This document shows, in pieces, positions 16,936 to 26,434 of a stretch of DNA of 38,568 nucleotides. This DNA is from Flavobacterium sp. (lineage in GTDB: Bacteria > Bacteroidota > Bacteroidia > Flavobacteriales > Flavobacteriaceae). The stretch covers positions 1 through 38,568 of the forward strand of contig JAGOJA010000001.1 of assembly GCA_017995345.1 (NCBI GenBank), in the 5' to 3' direction. The position numbers and the translations under genes are program-made. How positions within the stretch are numbered: the stretch's first letter is position 1; each line of letters opens with the position of its first letter. The notes under the pieces were generated by a model. The model had not been told where the DNA came from. It was given only the letters and a program-made list of their open reading frames with translations, and ran no database searches.

Positions 16936-16960
16936 TCAGTCTCAAGTTTTTTGAGGCTGA
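16936..16960 (+). terminator. First hairpin in the rpoB-rpoC spacer
   Basis: TCAGTCTCAA pairs with TTGAGGCTGA (10 bp, one wobble) around loop GTTTT. No T run follows, so it is more likely a stability or processing element than a terminator. Confidence 0.45.
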
Positions 16961-16997
16961 TTACTCATTTATAAAAGTTTTTAGGATTTATACCCGT

Positions 16998-17036
16998 AAC
17001 CCGTTCCGATTTTTTGGTAAGACCTAATGGGTTTTA
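16998..17036 (+). terminator. Second hairpin in the rpoB-rpoC spacer
   Basis: AACCCGTT (16998-17005) pairs with AATGGGTT (17026-17033), with an inner CC/GG pair, followed by TT and then ATAATT. It resembles a weak attenuator. A third hairpin, ACTTCAAA/TTTGAAGT, lies at 17045-17066. Confidence 0.4.
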
Positions 17037-17207
17037 TAATTAGCACTTCAAAATTTTATTTGAAGTTTAGAGAAGTAATTCGTGGTAATGTTTATGTCGA
17101 AAGTTTGAAAGTCCAAAGTAATTCTAGAATTTAAAACTTTATGACATTTGGCTTGAGATTAAAGCGAGAATCAATTTTTAATTGCAAATAAATCAATAGT
17201 AAAAACT

Positions 17208-20200
17208 ATGATGAATAATAGAAATAATAACAATAAAGATAAAAACCCTGTAAAAAGGTTTAATAAAATCTCAATAGGACTTGCTTCTCCTGAATCTATC
17301 TTGAAAGAGTCAAGAGGCGAAGTTTTAAAGCCAGAAACAATCAACTACCGTACGCACAAACCTGAGCGTGATGGTCTTTTTTGTGAAAGAATATTTGGAC
17401 CTGTAAAGGATTTCGAATGTGCTTGTGGAAAGTACAAAAGAATTCGTTACAAAGGAATTATCTGTGACCGTTGTGGTGTTGAAGTAACAGAGAAAAAAGT
17501 ACGTAGAGATAGAGTAGGACACATCAACCTTGTTGTGCCAATTGCTCATATCTGGTATTTCCGTTCTCTTCCAAACAAAATTGGTTATATCCTTGGACTC
17601 CCATCTAAGAAATTAGATATGATTATTTACTACGAAAGATATGTAGTAATCCAAGCAGGTATTGCTAAAAATGCAGAAGGCGAGTCCTTACAACGACTAG
17701 ACTTTTTGACAGAAGAAGAATATTTAAATATTTTAGATACTCTTCCTGCTGACAATCAATATTTAGATGATTTCGATCCAAATAAATTTGTTGCCAAAAT
17801 GGGTGCAGAGTGTATTATGGACTTATTGGCAAGAATTGATTTAGATCAATTATCTTACCAATTAAGACATAATGCTAACAATGAAACGTCTAAACAACGT
17901 AAAACAGAAGCCTTAAAAAGATTGCAAGTTGTTGAGTCTTTCCGTGAGTCTAACTTGAACCGTGAGAATCGTCCAGAATGGATGATTATGAAAGTGGTAC
18001 CAGTTATCCCACCAGAATTGCGTCCGCTTGTGCCACTTGATGGAGGTCGTTTTGCAACTTCAGATTTAAATGATTTATACCGTCGTGTAATCATCCGTAA
18101 CAACCGTTTGAAAAGATTAATGGAGATTAAAGCTCCAGAAGTAATCTTGAGAAACGAAAAACGTATGTTGCAAGAATCTGTAGATTCATTATTTGATAAT
18201 ACGCGTAAAGCTTCTGCAGTTAAAACAGAATCAAACAGACCATTAAAATCATTATCTGATTCCCTTAAAGGTAAACAAGGACGTTTCCGTCAAAACTTAC
18301 TTGGAAAACGTGTGGATTATTCTGCTCGTTCGGTAATTGTTGTTGGACCTGAATTAAAATTATCTGAATGTGGTATCCCAAAGGATATGGCGGCTGAATT
18401 ATACAAACCTTTCGTTATCCGTAAATTGATAGAAAGAGGAATTGTAAAAACGGTTAAATCGGCAAAAAAAATAATTGATAAGAAAGAGCCAGTAGTTTGG
18501 GATATCCTTGAAAATGTAATCAAAGGTCACCCAGTATTACTGAATCGTGCTCCTACTTTGCACAGATTAGGTATCCAAGCATTCCAACCAAAATTAATTG
18601 AAGGAAAAGCAATCCAATTGCACCCTTTAGTATGTACTGCATTTAATGCGGATTTTGATGGGGATCAAATGGCAGTTCACTTGCCTTTAGGACCAGAAGC
18701 TATTTTAGAAGCGCAATTGTTAATGTTGGGTTCTCATAATATTCTGAATCCTGCAAATGGAGCGCCAATTACCGTACCTTCTCAGGATATGGTTTTGGGT
18801 CTTTATTATATGACCAAAGAACGTTTATCAACTCCTGAGAAAACTATTTTAGGAGAAGGAATCACTTTTTATTCTGCTGAAGAAGTAAATATTGCTTTGA
18901 ATGAAGGCAGATTAGAATTGAATGCTTCTGTGAAAATTAGAGCTAAAAACTTTAATGAAGCTGGTGACTTAGTTTATCAAATTATTAAAACTACTGCTGG
19001 TCGTGTATTATTTAATGAAGTAGTGCCGGAAGCAGCAGGATATATCAATGATGTATTGACTAAGAAAAATCTTAGAGACATTATTGGACACGTATTAAGC
19101 TCTACTGATGTTCCTACAACAGCCGCTTTCTTGGATAATATGAAGGACATGGGCTACAAATTTGCCTTCAAAGGTGGTTTGTCTTTCTCTCTTGGAGATA
19201 TTAGAATTCCAGATCAAAAACCAAAATTAATTGCAGATGCCAGAGAACAAGTTCAAGGTATTTCTGCCAATTATAATATGGGTCTTATTACCAATAACGA
19301 ACGTTACAACCAAGTTATTGATGTATGGACTTCAGCAAATGCTCAACTTACAGAGTTAGCAATGAAAAACATTAGAGAAGATCAACAAGGTTTCAACTCG
19401 GTGTATATGATGCTTGATTCTGGAGCGAGGGGTTCTAAAGAACAAATTCGTCAGTTAACTGGTATGCGTGGTTTGATGGCTAAGCCTAAAAAATCTACTG
19501 CTGGTGGTGGTGAAATTATCGAAAACCCGATTCTTTCTAACTTTAAAGAAGGTCTTTCGATCCTTGAGTACTTTATTTCTACTCACGGTGCGCGTAAAGG
19601 TCTTGCAGATACGGCGTTGAAAACGGCCGATGCAGGATATTTAACAAGAAGATTGCATGATGTATCGCAAGATGTTATTGTTAACATTGATGACTGTGGT
19701 ACACTTAGAGGTGTTGAAGTTTCAGCGTTGAAAAAGAATGAGGAAATAGTTGAAACTTTAGGAGAAAGAATTTTAGGACGTGTTGTTTTGCAAGATGTAA
19801 TTAATCCTTTAACCAATGAAATTTTAATCGAATCAGGACAACAAGTAACTGAGACAATAATGAAACTTATTGAAGCTTCTCCAATCGAGAAAGTGGAAGT
19901 TCGTTCGCCTCTTGTTTGTGAAGCACCAAAAGGTATTTGTGCAAAATGTTACGGTAGAAACTTAGCTACTGGTAAGATGACACAAAGAGGTGAAGCAGTT
20001 GGTGTAATTGCAGCACAATCTATTGGAGAGCCTGGAACGCAGCTGACATTACGTACATTCCACGTTGGTGGGGTTGCGGGTGGTATTTCTGAAGAGTCTA
20101 GTATTGTTACCAAATTTAATGGTAAATTAGAAATTGAAGATTTAAAAACGGTTAAAGGTGAAGATAGTGAAGGTAATACTGTTGATATTGTAGTATCTCG

Positions 20201-21521
20201 TTCAACTGAATTGAAATTAATCGATGAAAGAACAGGAATCTTATTAAGTACTAATAATATTCCTTACGGTTCAAGTATCTTCGTTAAAGACGGACAGTCT
20301 GTAGCTAAAGGAGATGTGATCTGTAAATGGGATCCATATAATGGAGTTATCGTTTCTGAATTTACTGGTAAAATTGCTTACGAAGAATTAGAGCAAGGTC
20401 AATCATTCATGGTTGAAATTGATGAGCAAACTGGTTTCCAAGAAAAAGTAATTTCTGAATCAAGAGCTAAAAAATTAATTCCAACTTTATTGGTTTATGG
20501 TAAAGACAATGAATTGATTCGTTCTTATAACTTACCAGTTGGAGCCCACTTGATGGTTGAAGACGGGGAGAAAATTAAAGCAGGTAAGGTATTGGTGAAA
20601 ATTCCGCGTCGTTCTTCTAAATCTGGAGATATTACAGGAGGTTTACCTAGAATTACTGAGTTGTTAGAAGCTCGTAATCCTTCAAACCCAGCAGTTGTTT
20701 CTGAAATCGATGGTGTTGTTTCTTTTGGAAAAATCAAAAGAGGAAACCGTGAGGTTGTTATCGAATCTAAATTTGGGGATGTTAGAAAATACTTGGTTAA
20801 ATTATCAAGCCAAATTCTAGTGCAAGAAAATGACTTTGTAAGAGCTGGTGTGCCTTTATCTGATGGTGCAATTACTCCAGACGATATTTTAAGAATCCAA
20901 GGACCAGCAGCTGTTCAACAGTATTTGGTTAATGAAATTCAAGAAGTGTACCGTTTGCAAGGGGTAAAAATCAACGACAAACACTTTGAGGTGGTAATAC
21001 GTCAAATGATGCGTAAAGTAAGAGTACAAGATCCAGGTGACACGTTGTTTTTAGAAGATCAATTAATTCATACTAAAGATTTTATCGTTCAAAATGATAA
21101 ATTATACGGTATGAAAGTAGTTGAAGATGCTGGGGATTCTGGTGCATTAAAAGAAGGTCAAATTATTTCGCCGCGTGAGTTGCGTGATGAAAACTCTTTA
21201 TTGAAGCGTACGGATAAAAATCTTGTTGTTGCTCGTGATGTTGTTACTGCAACTGCAACACCAGTTTTACAGGGGATTACAAGAGCATCGTTGCAAACGA
21301 AATCGTTTATATCTGCCGCATCGTTCCAAGAAACTACTAAAGTATTGAACGAAGCTGCTGTAGCAGGTAAAATCGATTACTTAGAAGGATTGAAAGAAAA
21401 TGTTATTGTAGGACATAGAATCCCTGCCGGAACGGGTATGAGAGAATATGACAATATGATTGTAGGTTCGAAAGAAGATTATAATGACATGATGGCTAAC
21501 AAAGAGGAATATATTTATTAA
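17208..21521 (+). CDS. rpoC: DNA-directed RNA polymerase subunit beta prime
   Basis: A 1437-residue beta-prime subunit, complete. The first zinc site is formed by Cys71, Cys73, Cys86 and Cys89 (CACGKY and CDRCG). The active-site loop [12 protein letters not shown], whose three aspartates hold the catalytic magnesium, is at about 480-491. The second zinc site uses Cys830, Cys904, Cys911 and Cys914 ([19 protein letters not shown]). Trigger-loop region ([14 protein letters not shown]) and the C-terminal segments are present. Two adjacent ATGs (17208, 17211) could start it. A short N-terminal asparagine-rich tail ([13 protein letters not shown]) is lineage-specific. A DUF3467 gene follows after 3 bases. 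Confidence 0.99.
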   Translation: MMNNRNNNNKDKNPVKRFNKISIGLASPESILKESRGEVLKPETINYRTHKPERDGLFCERIFGPVKDFECACGKYKRIRYKGIICDRCGVEVTEKKVRRDRVGHINLVVPIAHIWYFRSLPNKIGYILGLPSKKLDMIIYYERYVVIQAGIAKNAEGESLQRLDFLTEEEYLNILDTLPADNQYLDDFDPNKFVAKMGAECIMDLLARIDLDQLSYQLRHNANNETSKQRKTEALKRLQVVESFRESNLNRENRPEWMIMKVVPVIPPELRPLVPLDGGRFATSDLNDLYRRVIIRNNRLKRLMEIKAPEVILRNEKRMLQESVDSLFDNTRKASAVKTESNRPLKSLSDSLKGKQGRFRQNLLGKRVDYSARSVIVVGPELKLSECGIPKDMAAELYKPFVIRKLIERGIVKTVKSAKKIIDKKEPVVWDILENVIKGHPVLLNRAPTLHRLGIQAFQPKLIEGKAIQLHPLVCTAFNADFDGDQMAVHLPLGPEAILEAQLLMLGSHNILNPANGAPITVPSQDMVLGLYYMTKERLSTPEKTILGEGITFYSAEEVNIALNEGRLELNASVKIRAKNFNEAGDLVYQIIKTTAGRVLFNEVVPEAAGYINDVLTKKNLRDIIGHVLSSTDVPTTAAFLDNMKDMGYKFAFKGGLSFSLGDIRIPDQKPKLIADAREQVQGISANYNMGLITNNERYNQVIDVWTSANAQLTELAMKNIREDQQGFNSVYMMLDSGARGSKEQIRQLTGMRGLMAKPKKSTAGGGEIIENPILSNFKEGLSILEYFISTHGARKGLADTALKTADAGYLTRRLHDVSQDVIVNIDDCGTLRGVEVSALKKNEEIVETLGERILGRVVLQDVINPLTNEILIESGQQVTETIMKLIEASPIEKVEVRSPLVCEAPKGICAKCYGRNLATGKMTQRGEAVGVIAAQSIGEPGTQLTLRTFHVGGVAGGISEESSIVTKFNGKLEIEDLKTVKGEDSEGNTVDIVVSRSTELKLIDERTGILLSTNNIPYGSSIFVKDGQSVAKGDVICKWDPYNGVIVSEFTGKIAYEELEQGQSFMVEIDEQTGFQEKVISESRAKKLIPTLLVYGKDNELIRSYNLPVGAHLMVEDGEKIKAGKVLVKIPRRSSKSGDITGGLPRITELLEARNPSNPAVVSEIDGVVSFGKIKRGNREVVIESKFGDVRKYLVKLSSQILVQENDFVRAGVPLSDGAITPDDILRIQGPAAVQQYLVNEIQEVYRLQGVKINDKHFEVVIRQMMRKVRVQDPGDTLFLEDQLIHTKDFIVQNDKLYGMKVVEDAGDSGALKEGQIISPRELRDENSLLKRTDKNLVVARDVVTATATPVLQGITRASLQTKSFISAASFQETTKVLNEAAVAGKIDYLEGLKENVIVGHRIPAGTGMREYDNMIVGSKEDYNDMMANKEEYIY

Positions 21522-21524
21522 GAC

Positions 21525-21836
21525 ATGAGTAATTCTAATAAACAACAAGAACAGATTAATATTGAGTTAGATGAAAAAATTGCTGAAGGAATTTATTCCA
21601 ATTTGGCAATAATTAATCACTCATCATCAGAGTTTGTTTTAGATTTTGTAAGTATCATGCCTGGTATTCCTAAAGCTAAGGTGAAATCAAGAATAGTCTT
21701 GACGCCACAACATGCTAAAAGATTAATGAAAGCTATTGGTGAAAACATTCACCGTTTTGAAGTCGCTCATGGCGAGATAAAAGACACTGAACAAACACCG
21801 ATTCCGCTTAGTTTTGGTCCTGCGGGACAAGCATAA
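21525..21836 (+). CDS. DUF3467 domain-containing protein
   Basis: A 103-residue protein of family DUF3467, small proteins found next to rpoC in Bacteroidota, with no proven role. It has the typical elements EGIYSNLAIINHSSSEFVLDFV and the RIVLTPQHAKRLMKAIGENI segment (in two parts), ending in a proline/glycine tail IPLSFGPAGQA. No signal peptide or membrane segment. Its ATG lies 3 bases after the rpoC stop, so it is translated from the rpoC message, and the operon terminator comes 10 bases after its stop. The tight coupling suggests a link to RNA polymerase or its supply, but that is inference. Confidence 0.88.
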   Translation: MSNSNKQQEQINIELDEKIAEGIYSNLAIINHSSSEFVLDFVSIMPGIPKAKVKSRIVLTPQHAKRLMKAIGENIHRFEVAHGEIKDTEQTPIPLSFGPAGQA

Positions 21837-21846
21837 TATTTTTTAA

Positions 21847-21874
21847 AAGGCTCCAGAAATGGAGCCTTTTTTAT
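21847..21874 (+). terminator. Intrinsic terminator of the rpoBC operon
   Basis: AAAAGGCTCC and GGAGCCTTTT form a perfect 10-bp stem around AGAAAT, followed by a T run. The 325 bases from here to the next gene contain a promoter box at 22142 and otherwise only AT-rich sequence. Confidence 0.95.
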
Positions 21875-22141
21875 TTATAAGCGATTCTTAAATCAATTGA
21901 ATTATTGTAACTGTCCTTACTTTTTTTGGATATGAAACGGCAAGTTGTCGAATGGTTTTCAGGCTACTAAAGAAACCTAATTAAAGGCTTGAGATTCAAT
22001 GTATATAACTTTCTTTCACATTTTTCTACTGTAGAACAACGTAACTTATTAATAAATCTTCGCTATAGATCTAGAATTCGTACTTTAAACGATTATTATT
22101 GCACTTTATCGGGAATTTTTTTTACTCGAAAACAAAAAATA

Positions 22142-22149
22142 TACTTTTG
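22142..22149 (+). promoter_or_regulatory. -7 box for the small secreted protein gene
   Basis: TACTTTTG matches TAnnTTTG; upstream at the -33 position there is only a T run. A start near 22155 would give a leader of about 45 bases. Confidence 0.5.
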
Positions 22150-22199
22150 CATACGAAACAGAAGGCTAAATTTTTTCTTCTGTAAAAAAGTAACTTACT

Positions 22200-22559
22200 A
22201 TGAAATACTTTTCTTTGAAAACAAACAATAATGCGTTAATTAACCTTGTTATTTTGTTTGTTTTTATTCTATCAGCAAACGTTTCTGTTTTTGCTCAATC
22301 TACTAAAAATGTGGTTGATGTAAATTCGATAAATAGTAGTGCTACTAAAAAAGTAGAAAACGTTTCCATAAGTTCATCTTCTAATAATATGAATTTTGTA
22401 TTGTGGTTTATGGGTTCAAAACTAGATCCAAATAGTACGATTTCTTCGGAAGGGACAAATACTAAAAAGCAAATTATCACTTCGGGTGTAGCTCCAAATC
22501 GCCTGCTAATTAAAGCATTTTTGAAAAAAGCAGTGAATTTGGACAGTATGCTTTCTTAA
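22200..22559 (+). CDS. Small secreted protein of unknown function
   Basis: A 119-residue protein with a clear signal peptide: basic start MKYFSLKTNNN, hydrophobic core LINLVILFVFILSANVSV, and probable cleavage after VFAQ (about residue 33). The mature part is about 86 residues, rich in serine and asparagine at first, then a conserved-looking C-terminal half (NFVLWFMGSKLDPN, KKQIITSGVAPNRLLIKAFLKKA). There are no cysteines in the mature part, no lipobox and no recognised domain. It is probably periplasmic. I do not recognise its function. It has its own promoter box and a strong terminator, so it is a single-gene unit convergent with prfC. Confidence 0.7.
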   Translation: MKYFSLKTNNNALINLVILFVFILSANVSVFAQSTKNVVDVNSINSSATKKVENVSISSSSNNMNFVLWFMGSKLDPNSTISSEGTNTKKQIITSGVAPNRLLIKAFLKKAVNLDSMLS

Positions 22560-22581
22560 TCTTAAAATAATTTTAAACGAT

Positions 22582-22617
22582 AAAAAAACGCTAACTTTTA
22601 AAAGTTAGCGTTTTTTT
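22582..22617. terminator. Perfect palindrome, bidirectional terminator
   Basis: An 18-base arm (A7, then CGCTAACTTTT) is followed at once by its exact complement, giving a 36-base perfect inverted repeat with Ts at the 3' end on both strands. It serves the secreted-protein gene on the plus strand and prfC on the minus strand. Confidence 0.92.
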
Positions 22618-22662
22618 ATGTGTTGAATTTTAATAAAACTTCTTGACTCTCCACGCTTAAAC

Positions 22663-24252
22663 TTACTCAAATTCAGAGGTGAAGTATAACTTCACATTTG
22701 GATATTTATTCTGTGTCATTTGTATCGTAAAATCAGAATCAGCTAAAAATACTAATTGACCATATTTATCATGCGCCAAGAATTTTTGTTTGATTCTTCG
22801 GAATTCTTTAAACTCATCGCTTTTTGGATCATTCGGTTTTACCCAACATGCCTTGTGTACCGGAAAGTTCTCATACGTACATTTTGCACCATATTCATGT
22901 TCTAATCGATATTGGATAACTTCATATTGAAGCGCGCCAACCGTTCCGATTATTTTTCTGTTGTTCATTTCTAGTGTAAATAACTGCGCTACACCCTCGT
23001 CCATTAGCTGGTCAATTCCTTTGTCCAATTGTTTGGCTTTCATCGGATCAGCGTTATTTATATATCTGAAATGCTCTGGAGAGAAACTTGGAATTCCTTT
23101 GAAACTCATAATTTCCCCTTCGGTCAAGGTATCTCCAATTTTGAAATTTCCAGTATCATGCAAACCTACAATATCACCTGGATAGGATATGTCTACAATT
23201 TCTTTCTTTTCAGCAAAAAAAGCGTTTGGACTGGAGAATTTAAGATTCTTTTTTTGGCGAACGTGATAATACGGTTTGTTTCTTTCAAAAGTTCCGGATA
23301 CAATTTTTATGAAGGCCAGACGGTCTCTGTGTTTCGGATCCATATTGGCATGGATTTTAAAAACAAATCCAGTCATTTTCTCTTCTTTAGGGTCTACCAA
23401 TCGGGTTTCAGAATCTTTTGGTCTTGGTGATGGAGCAATTTGAACAAAGCAGTCCAACAATTCTCTAACTCCAAAATTATTTAAAGCTGAACCAAAAAAC
23501 ACAGGTTGTAATTTACCGTCTAAATAGTCTTGACGATCAAACTTAGGGTAAACCTCGTCTATCAATTCTAATTCTTCTCGCAATCTGTCTGCGGGTTTTT
23601 GGCCAATTATTTTCTCTAATTCTTGATTTTGAACATCTGAAAAAGCAATTGTTTCTTCGATGTTTTTGCGGCTGTCACCGCTAAATAAGTTGATGTTTTG
23701 TTCCCATAAATTATAAATTCCTTGAAAGTCATAACCCATTCCTATTGGGAAACTTAATGGAGTAACTCTTAAACCCAATTTTTGTTCCACTTCATCCATC
23801 AAGTCAAAAGCATCTTTTCCTTCTCGGTCTAATTTGTTGATAAAGACAATAATTGGAATTTTTCGCATTCTACAAACAGCTACTAGTTTCTCCGTTTGTT
23901 CCTCAACTCCCTTGGCAACATCAATTACAACAATAACGCTGTCAACAGCAGTTAAGGTTCTAAAAGTGTCCTCAGCAAAATCCTTGTGTCCTGGAGTATC
24001 GAGAATGTTTATTTTTTTGTCTTTATAGTTGAACGCTAAAACTGAAGTAGAAACCGAAATTCCTCTCTGGCGTTCAATTTCCATAAAGTCACTGGTAGCC
24101 CCTTTTTTAATTTTATTATTCTTTACAGCACCTGCTTCTTGAATCGCACCACCAAAAAGGAGGAGTTTTTCAGTAAGTGTTGTTTTTCCGGCATCAGGAT
24201 GTGAGATTATCCCGAAAGTTCTTCTGCGTTGTATTTCGTCTAAAAAGCCCAT
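22663..24252 (-). CDS. prfC: Peptide chain release factor 3
   Basis: A 529-residue translational GTPase that recycles RF1/RF2 after termination. The G domain has HPDAGKTT (residues 18-25), the RQRGISVSTSVL switch, DTPGH (85-89) and NKLD (139-142). Domains 2 and 3 follow, with the RF3-type GTVGALQYEVIQYRLEHEYG segment near the end, which separates it from EF-G and tetracycline protection proteins. The start is the ATG at 24252 (MGFLDEIQRRRTFG). A longer frame to TTG 24273 exists, but that TTG is part of the -7 promoter box. It is transcribed alone, with a leader of about 15 bases, and ends at the bidirectional palindrome. Confidence 0.96.
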   Translation of the reverse strand: MGFLDEIQRRRTFGIISHPDAGKTTLTEKLLLFGGAIQEAGAVKNNKIKKGATSDFMEIERQRGISVSTSVLAFNYKDKKINILDTPGHKDFAEDTFRTLTAVDSVIVVIDVAKGVEEQTEKLVAVCRMRKIPIIVFINKLDREGKDAFDLMDEVEQKLGLRVTPLSFPIGMGYDFQGIYNLWEQNINLFSGDSRKNIEETIAFSDVQNQELEKIIGQKPADRLREELELIDEVYPKFDRQDYLDGKLQPVFFGSALNNFGVRELLDCFVQIAPSPRPKDSETRLVDPKEEKMTGFVFKIHANMDPKHRDRLAFIKIVSGTFERNKPYYHVRQKKNLKFSSPNAFFAEKKEIVDISYPGDIVGLHDTGNFKIGDTLTEGEIMSFKGIPSFSPEHFRYINNADPMKAKQLDKGIDQLMDEGVAQLFTLEMNNRKIIGTVGALQYEVIQYRLEHEYGAKCTYENFPVHKACWVKPNDPKSDEFKEFRRIKQKFLAHDKYGQLVFLADSDFTIQMTQNKYPNVKLYFTSEFE

Positions 24253-24270
24253 ATTTATATAAATAGGGTG

Positions 24271-24278
24271 CAAAAGTA
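24271..24278 (-). promoter_or_regulatory. -7 box of prfC
   Basis: Read on the minus strand, TACTTTTG fits TAnnTTTG and ends 18 bases before the prfC ATG. A TTG lies 14 bases upstream, slightly too close for a standard -33 box. Confidence 0.6.
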
Positions 24279-24340
24279 CTATTTATAAATGCCAATTGAA
24301 AATAAATGGAGCTACGTATCAAGGCAAACCTATGAATTTT

Positions 24341-24629
24341 TTAAACATCTACTAATTGTTTTACCTCTTCGCTGTCGTTTGTATCCTCGATTATTTCTTG
24401 TAAACTTAAATTTTTAAATTTTAGAAAAATTAATTTGCGCTAATTCCGTTGAAAGCAGTGAATTTCTATTAAAGATTTTTATTTCAATTCGTGAGTCTGT
24501 GATGAAATAACTGTTGCTTTTGTTCTGGCTAGCTATTGTTTTGTGCTGTTTTAGATTTGGCAACTGTGACTTTATTTTACTTTTGCTAAAAGTTCGTGCT
24601 TGAATACTTTGTAAACTCTTGCTGAAATA
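24341..24629 (-). pseudogene. Possible decayed minus-strand coding remnant
   Basis: In the 615-base gap between prfC and the prolyl isomerase, the minus strand has a frame open for about 70 codons (24629-24414) with protein-like content such as SNSYFITDSRIEIKIFNRNS, then STELAQINF. After an A/T run near 24420 the apparent continuation moves to another frame, KFKNLSLQEIIEDTNDSEEV, ending at 24341. No start codon gives a useful product, so I read it as a frameshifted relic of an unknown gene. The rest of the gap, apart from the promoter box at 24799, shows nothing. Confidence 0.3.
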
Positions 24630-24798
24630 TCAATAATGATATAATTAGCCTAATAAATTAGTGCGTTAATAATTTTTTGTTAATAGTAGGTTGGAAACTT
24701 GTATTGTGTAATTGAATTGTTATTTTTGTTCGTTTTAAATTTAAAAAACGGTAAGGAATTGTATTATAAATTCAATTTACTTCTTGATTCTTAAAGAG

Positions 24799-24806
24799 TA
24801 TATTTG
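24799..24806 (+). promoter_or_regulatory. -7 box for the prolyl isomerase gene
   Basis: TATATTTG matches TAnnTTTG. The nearest TTG upstream is 12 bases away, too close for the usual spacing. The leader would be about 75 bases. Confidence 0.45.
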
Positions 24807-24888
24807 TCAGGATTAATGGAACATTTAAATAGGACCAGATTTTAAAAACAAAAGAATAACGATTTTACGATAAAAATAAATTAAAAAA

Positions 24889-26316
24889 ATGCCATTAAAC
24901 AAAATACAAATGAAATCCATTAATAAAATTGCACTTACTTTTTTTCTTTTGCTTTTTTCAAGCGTTGTAGCAAGTGCGCAAGAAATTATTAAGGATACTG
25001 TTATTGTTCCCGTAAAAAAAATTCAATCGAATGGGAAACAAAAAATTGATGGGGTAATTGCTACTGTAGGAGACTATATTATACTAGATTCTGATATTGA
25101 TAAGTCGTATCTTGAAATTTCAAGCCAAGGAGGCTCCGTAAAGGACATTACAAGATGCCAGATGTTAGGAAAATTATTGGAAGATAAATTATATGCGCAT
25201 CAGGCTATTCAGGACAGTATTATAGTTACTGATTCCGAAATTAAAGGTATGATGGAAGATCGATTGAACTATATGGTAGCGCAAATTGGGTCTTTGGAAA
25301 AAGTAGTACAATATTATAAAAAGGATTCTGAAGAAGAATTTAGAACCTATTTCTCTGACATTTTAAAAGAAGGAAAGTTGACATCAGAAATGCAAAAGAA
25401 AATCGTCGATGCTGTAGAAATTACACCCGAAGAAGTTCGTAATTTTTTCAAAAAAATACCTACGAAAGACCTTCCTTTTTTTGGTGCCGAATTAGAAGTG
25501 TCCCAGATTGTAATTGCGCCTAAAGTTTCTGCTGCCGATAAACAAAAAGTAATTGATCGACTAAACGAATTTAAGAAAGAAGTAGAAGAAGGCTCTAGTT
25601 TTTCAACTAAAGCTGTTTTGTATTCGCAAGATCCAGGATCAAGATCAAATGGTGGTTTTTATAAAATGAACCGAAAAACACCCTTTGTAAAAGAATTCAA
25701 AGATGTTGCTTTTAGTTTAGCCGAAGGAGAAATTTCAGCTCCATTTGAAACCGATTTTGGGTATCATATCATATATGTAGAGAAGATAAAAGGACAAGAA
25801 GTTGAATTGCGTCACATTTTATTGTCGCCTACTGTTACTGAATTAGCTCTGAAGGAAGCGAAAGAAAAAATTACTTTGATCAAAAAACGTATCGAAGACA
25901 AGGAAATTACTTTTGCGCAAGCTGCAAGAACTTTATCCGATGAGAAAGAAACTAGAGCAAATGGTGGCGCTTTGATTAATCCCAAAACACAAGACACCCG
26001 TTTTGAATTGACAAAAATGGATCCTGTTTTTTACAGTCAAGTATCCAATTTGAAAGAAAATGAAATTTCAGCTCCAATATTAGATGAAGGAGAAGAAGGA
26101 AAGAAAAAATTCAAATTAATCACGGTGACTAACAGAATTGATGAGCACACTGCTGATTATGCAAAGGATTATATCAAAATTAAAGACTTGGCCTTGAAAG
26201 ACAAGCAAATTACTGCTATTGGAAAATGGTTTGATGAGAAAATAAAAGAAACATATATCAAAATCATTGGCGAATATAGAGATTGTAGTTTTACCAACAA
26301 TTGGCTTAAGAAATAA
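24889..26316 (+). CDS. Periplasmic peptidylprolyl isomerase, SurA-like
   Basis: A 475-residue exported folding factor. The signal peptide runs from MKSINKIALTFFLLLFSS to about ASAQ; ATG 24910 seven codons in would give a cleaner signal peptide and may be the true start. A SurA-type N-terminal region (DGVIATVGDYIILDSDIDKS, about residues 53-72) is followed by two parvulin (PpiC) domains: about 195-298 (SQIVIAPKVS to GYHIIYVEK) and about 305-415 (VELRHILLSP onward). SurA chaperones outer-membrane proteins through the periplasm. The second parvulin domain is less canonical. There is a strong terminator downstream, so it is separate from the MoxR gene. In other Flavobacteria genes of this type are simply annotated as peptidylprolyl isomerase. 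Confidence 0.9.
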   Translation: MPLNKIQMKSINKIALTFFLLLFSSVVASAQEIIKDTVIVPVKKIQSNGKQKIDGVIATVGDYIILDSDIDKSYLEISSQGGSVKDITRCQMLGKLLEDKLYAHQAIQDSIIVTDSEIKGMMEDRLNYMVAQIGSLEKVVQYYKKDSEEEFRTYFSDILKEGKLTSEMQKKIVDAVEITPEEVRNFFKKIPTKDLPFFGAELEVSQIVIAPKVSAADKQKVIDRLNEFKKEVEEGSSFSTKAVLYSQDPGSRSNGGFYKMNRKTPFVKEFKDVAFSLAEGEISAPFETDFGYHIIYVEKIKGQEVELRHILLSPTVTELALKEAKEKITLIKKRIEDKEITFAQAARTLSDEKETRANGGALINPKTQDTRFELTKMDPVFYSQVSNLKENEISAPILDEGEEGKKKFKLITVTNRIDEHTADYAKDYIKIKDLALKDKQITAIGKWFDEKIKETYIKIIGEYRDCSFTNNWLKK

Positions 26317-26371
26317 GATTTTTTTTACTCTTTAGAGTTAATACTAATAAAAATTTTTTCGTTAAATAAAT

Positions 26372-26414
26372 AAAAAGAGTTAGTTTTATGATTTCATAAT
26401 GCTAGCTCTTTTTT
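26372..26414 (+). terminator. Intrinsic terminator of the prolyl isomerase gene
   Basis: AAAGAGTTAG pairs with CTAGCTCTTT (one wobble), with an inner stem TTATGA/TCATAA, followed by a T run. MoxR begins 20 bases later, so it needs readthrough or a non-consensus promoter. Confidence 0.85.
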
Positions 26415-26434
26415 AATTTTAAATACTTTTATAA

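Noticed and set aside
21989..22231. 80-codon plus-strand frame before the secreted protein gene
   Set aside because: It begins at a TTG, is rich in F, Y, R and N as expected from AT-rich noise, and overlaps the promoter and start of the next gene.
24253..24273. Seven-residue extension of release factor 3 to TTG
   Set aside because: The TTG is the end of the TACTTTTG promoter box, so it would not be in the mRNA.
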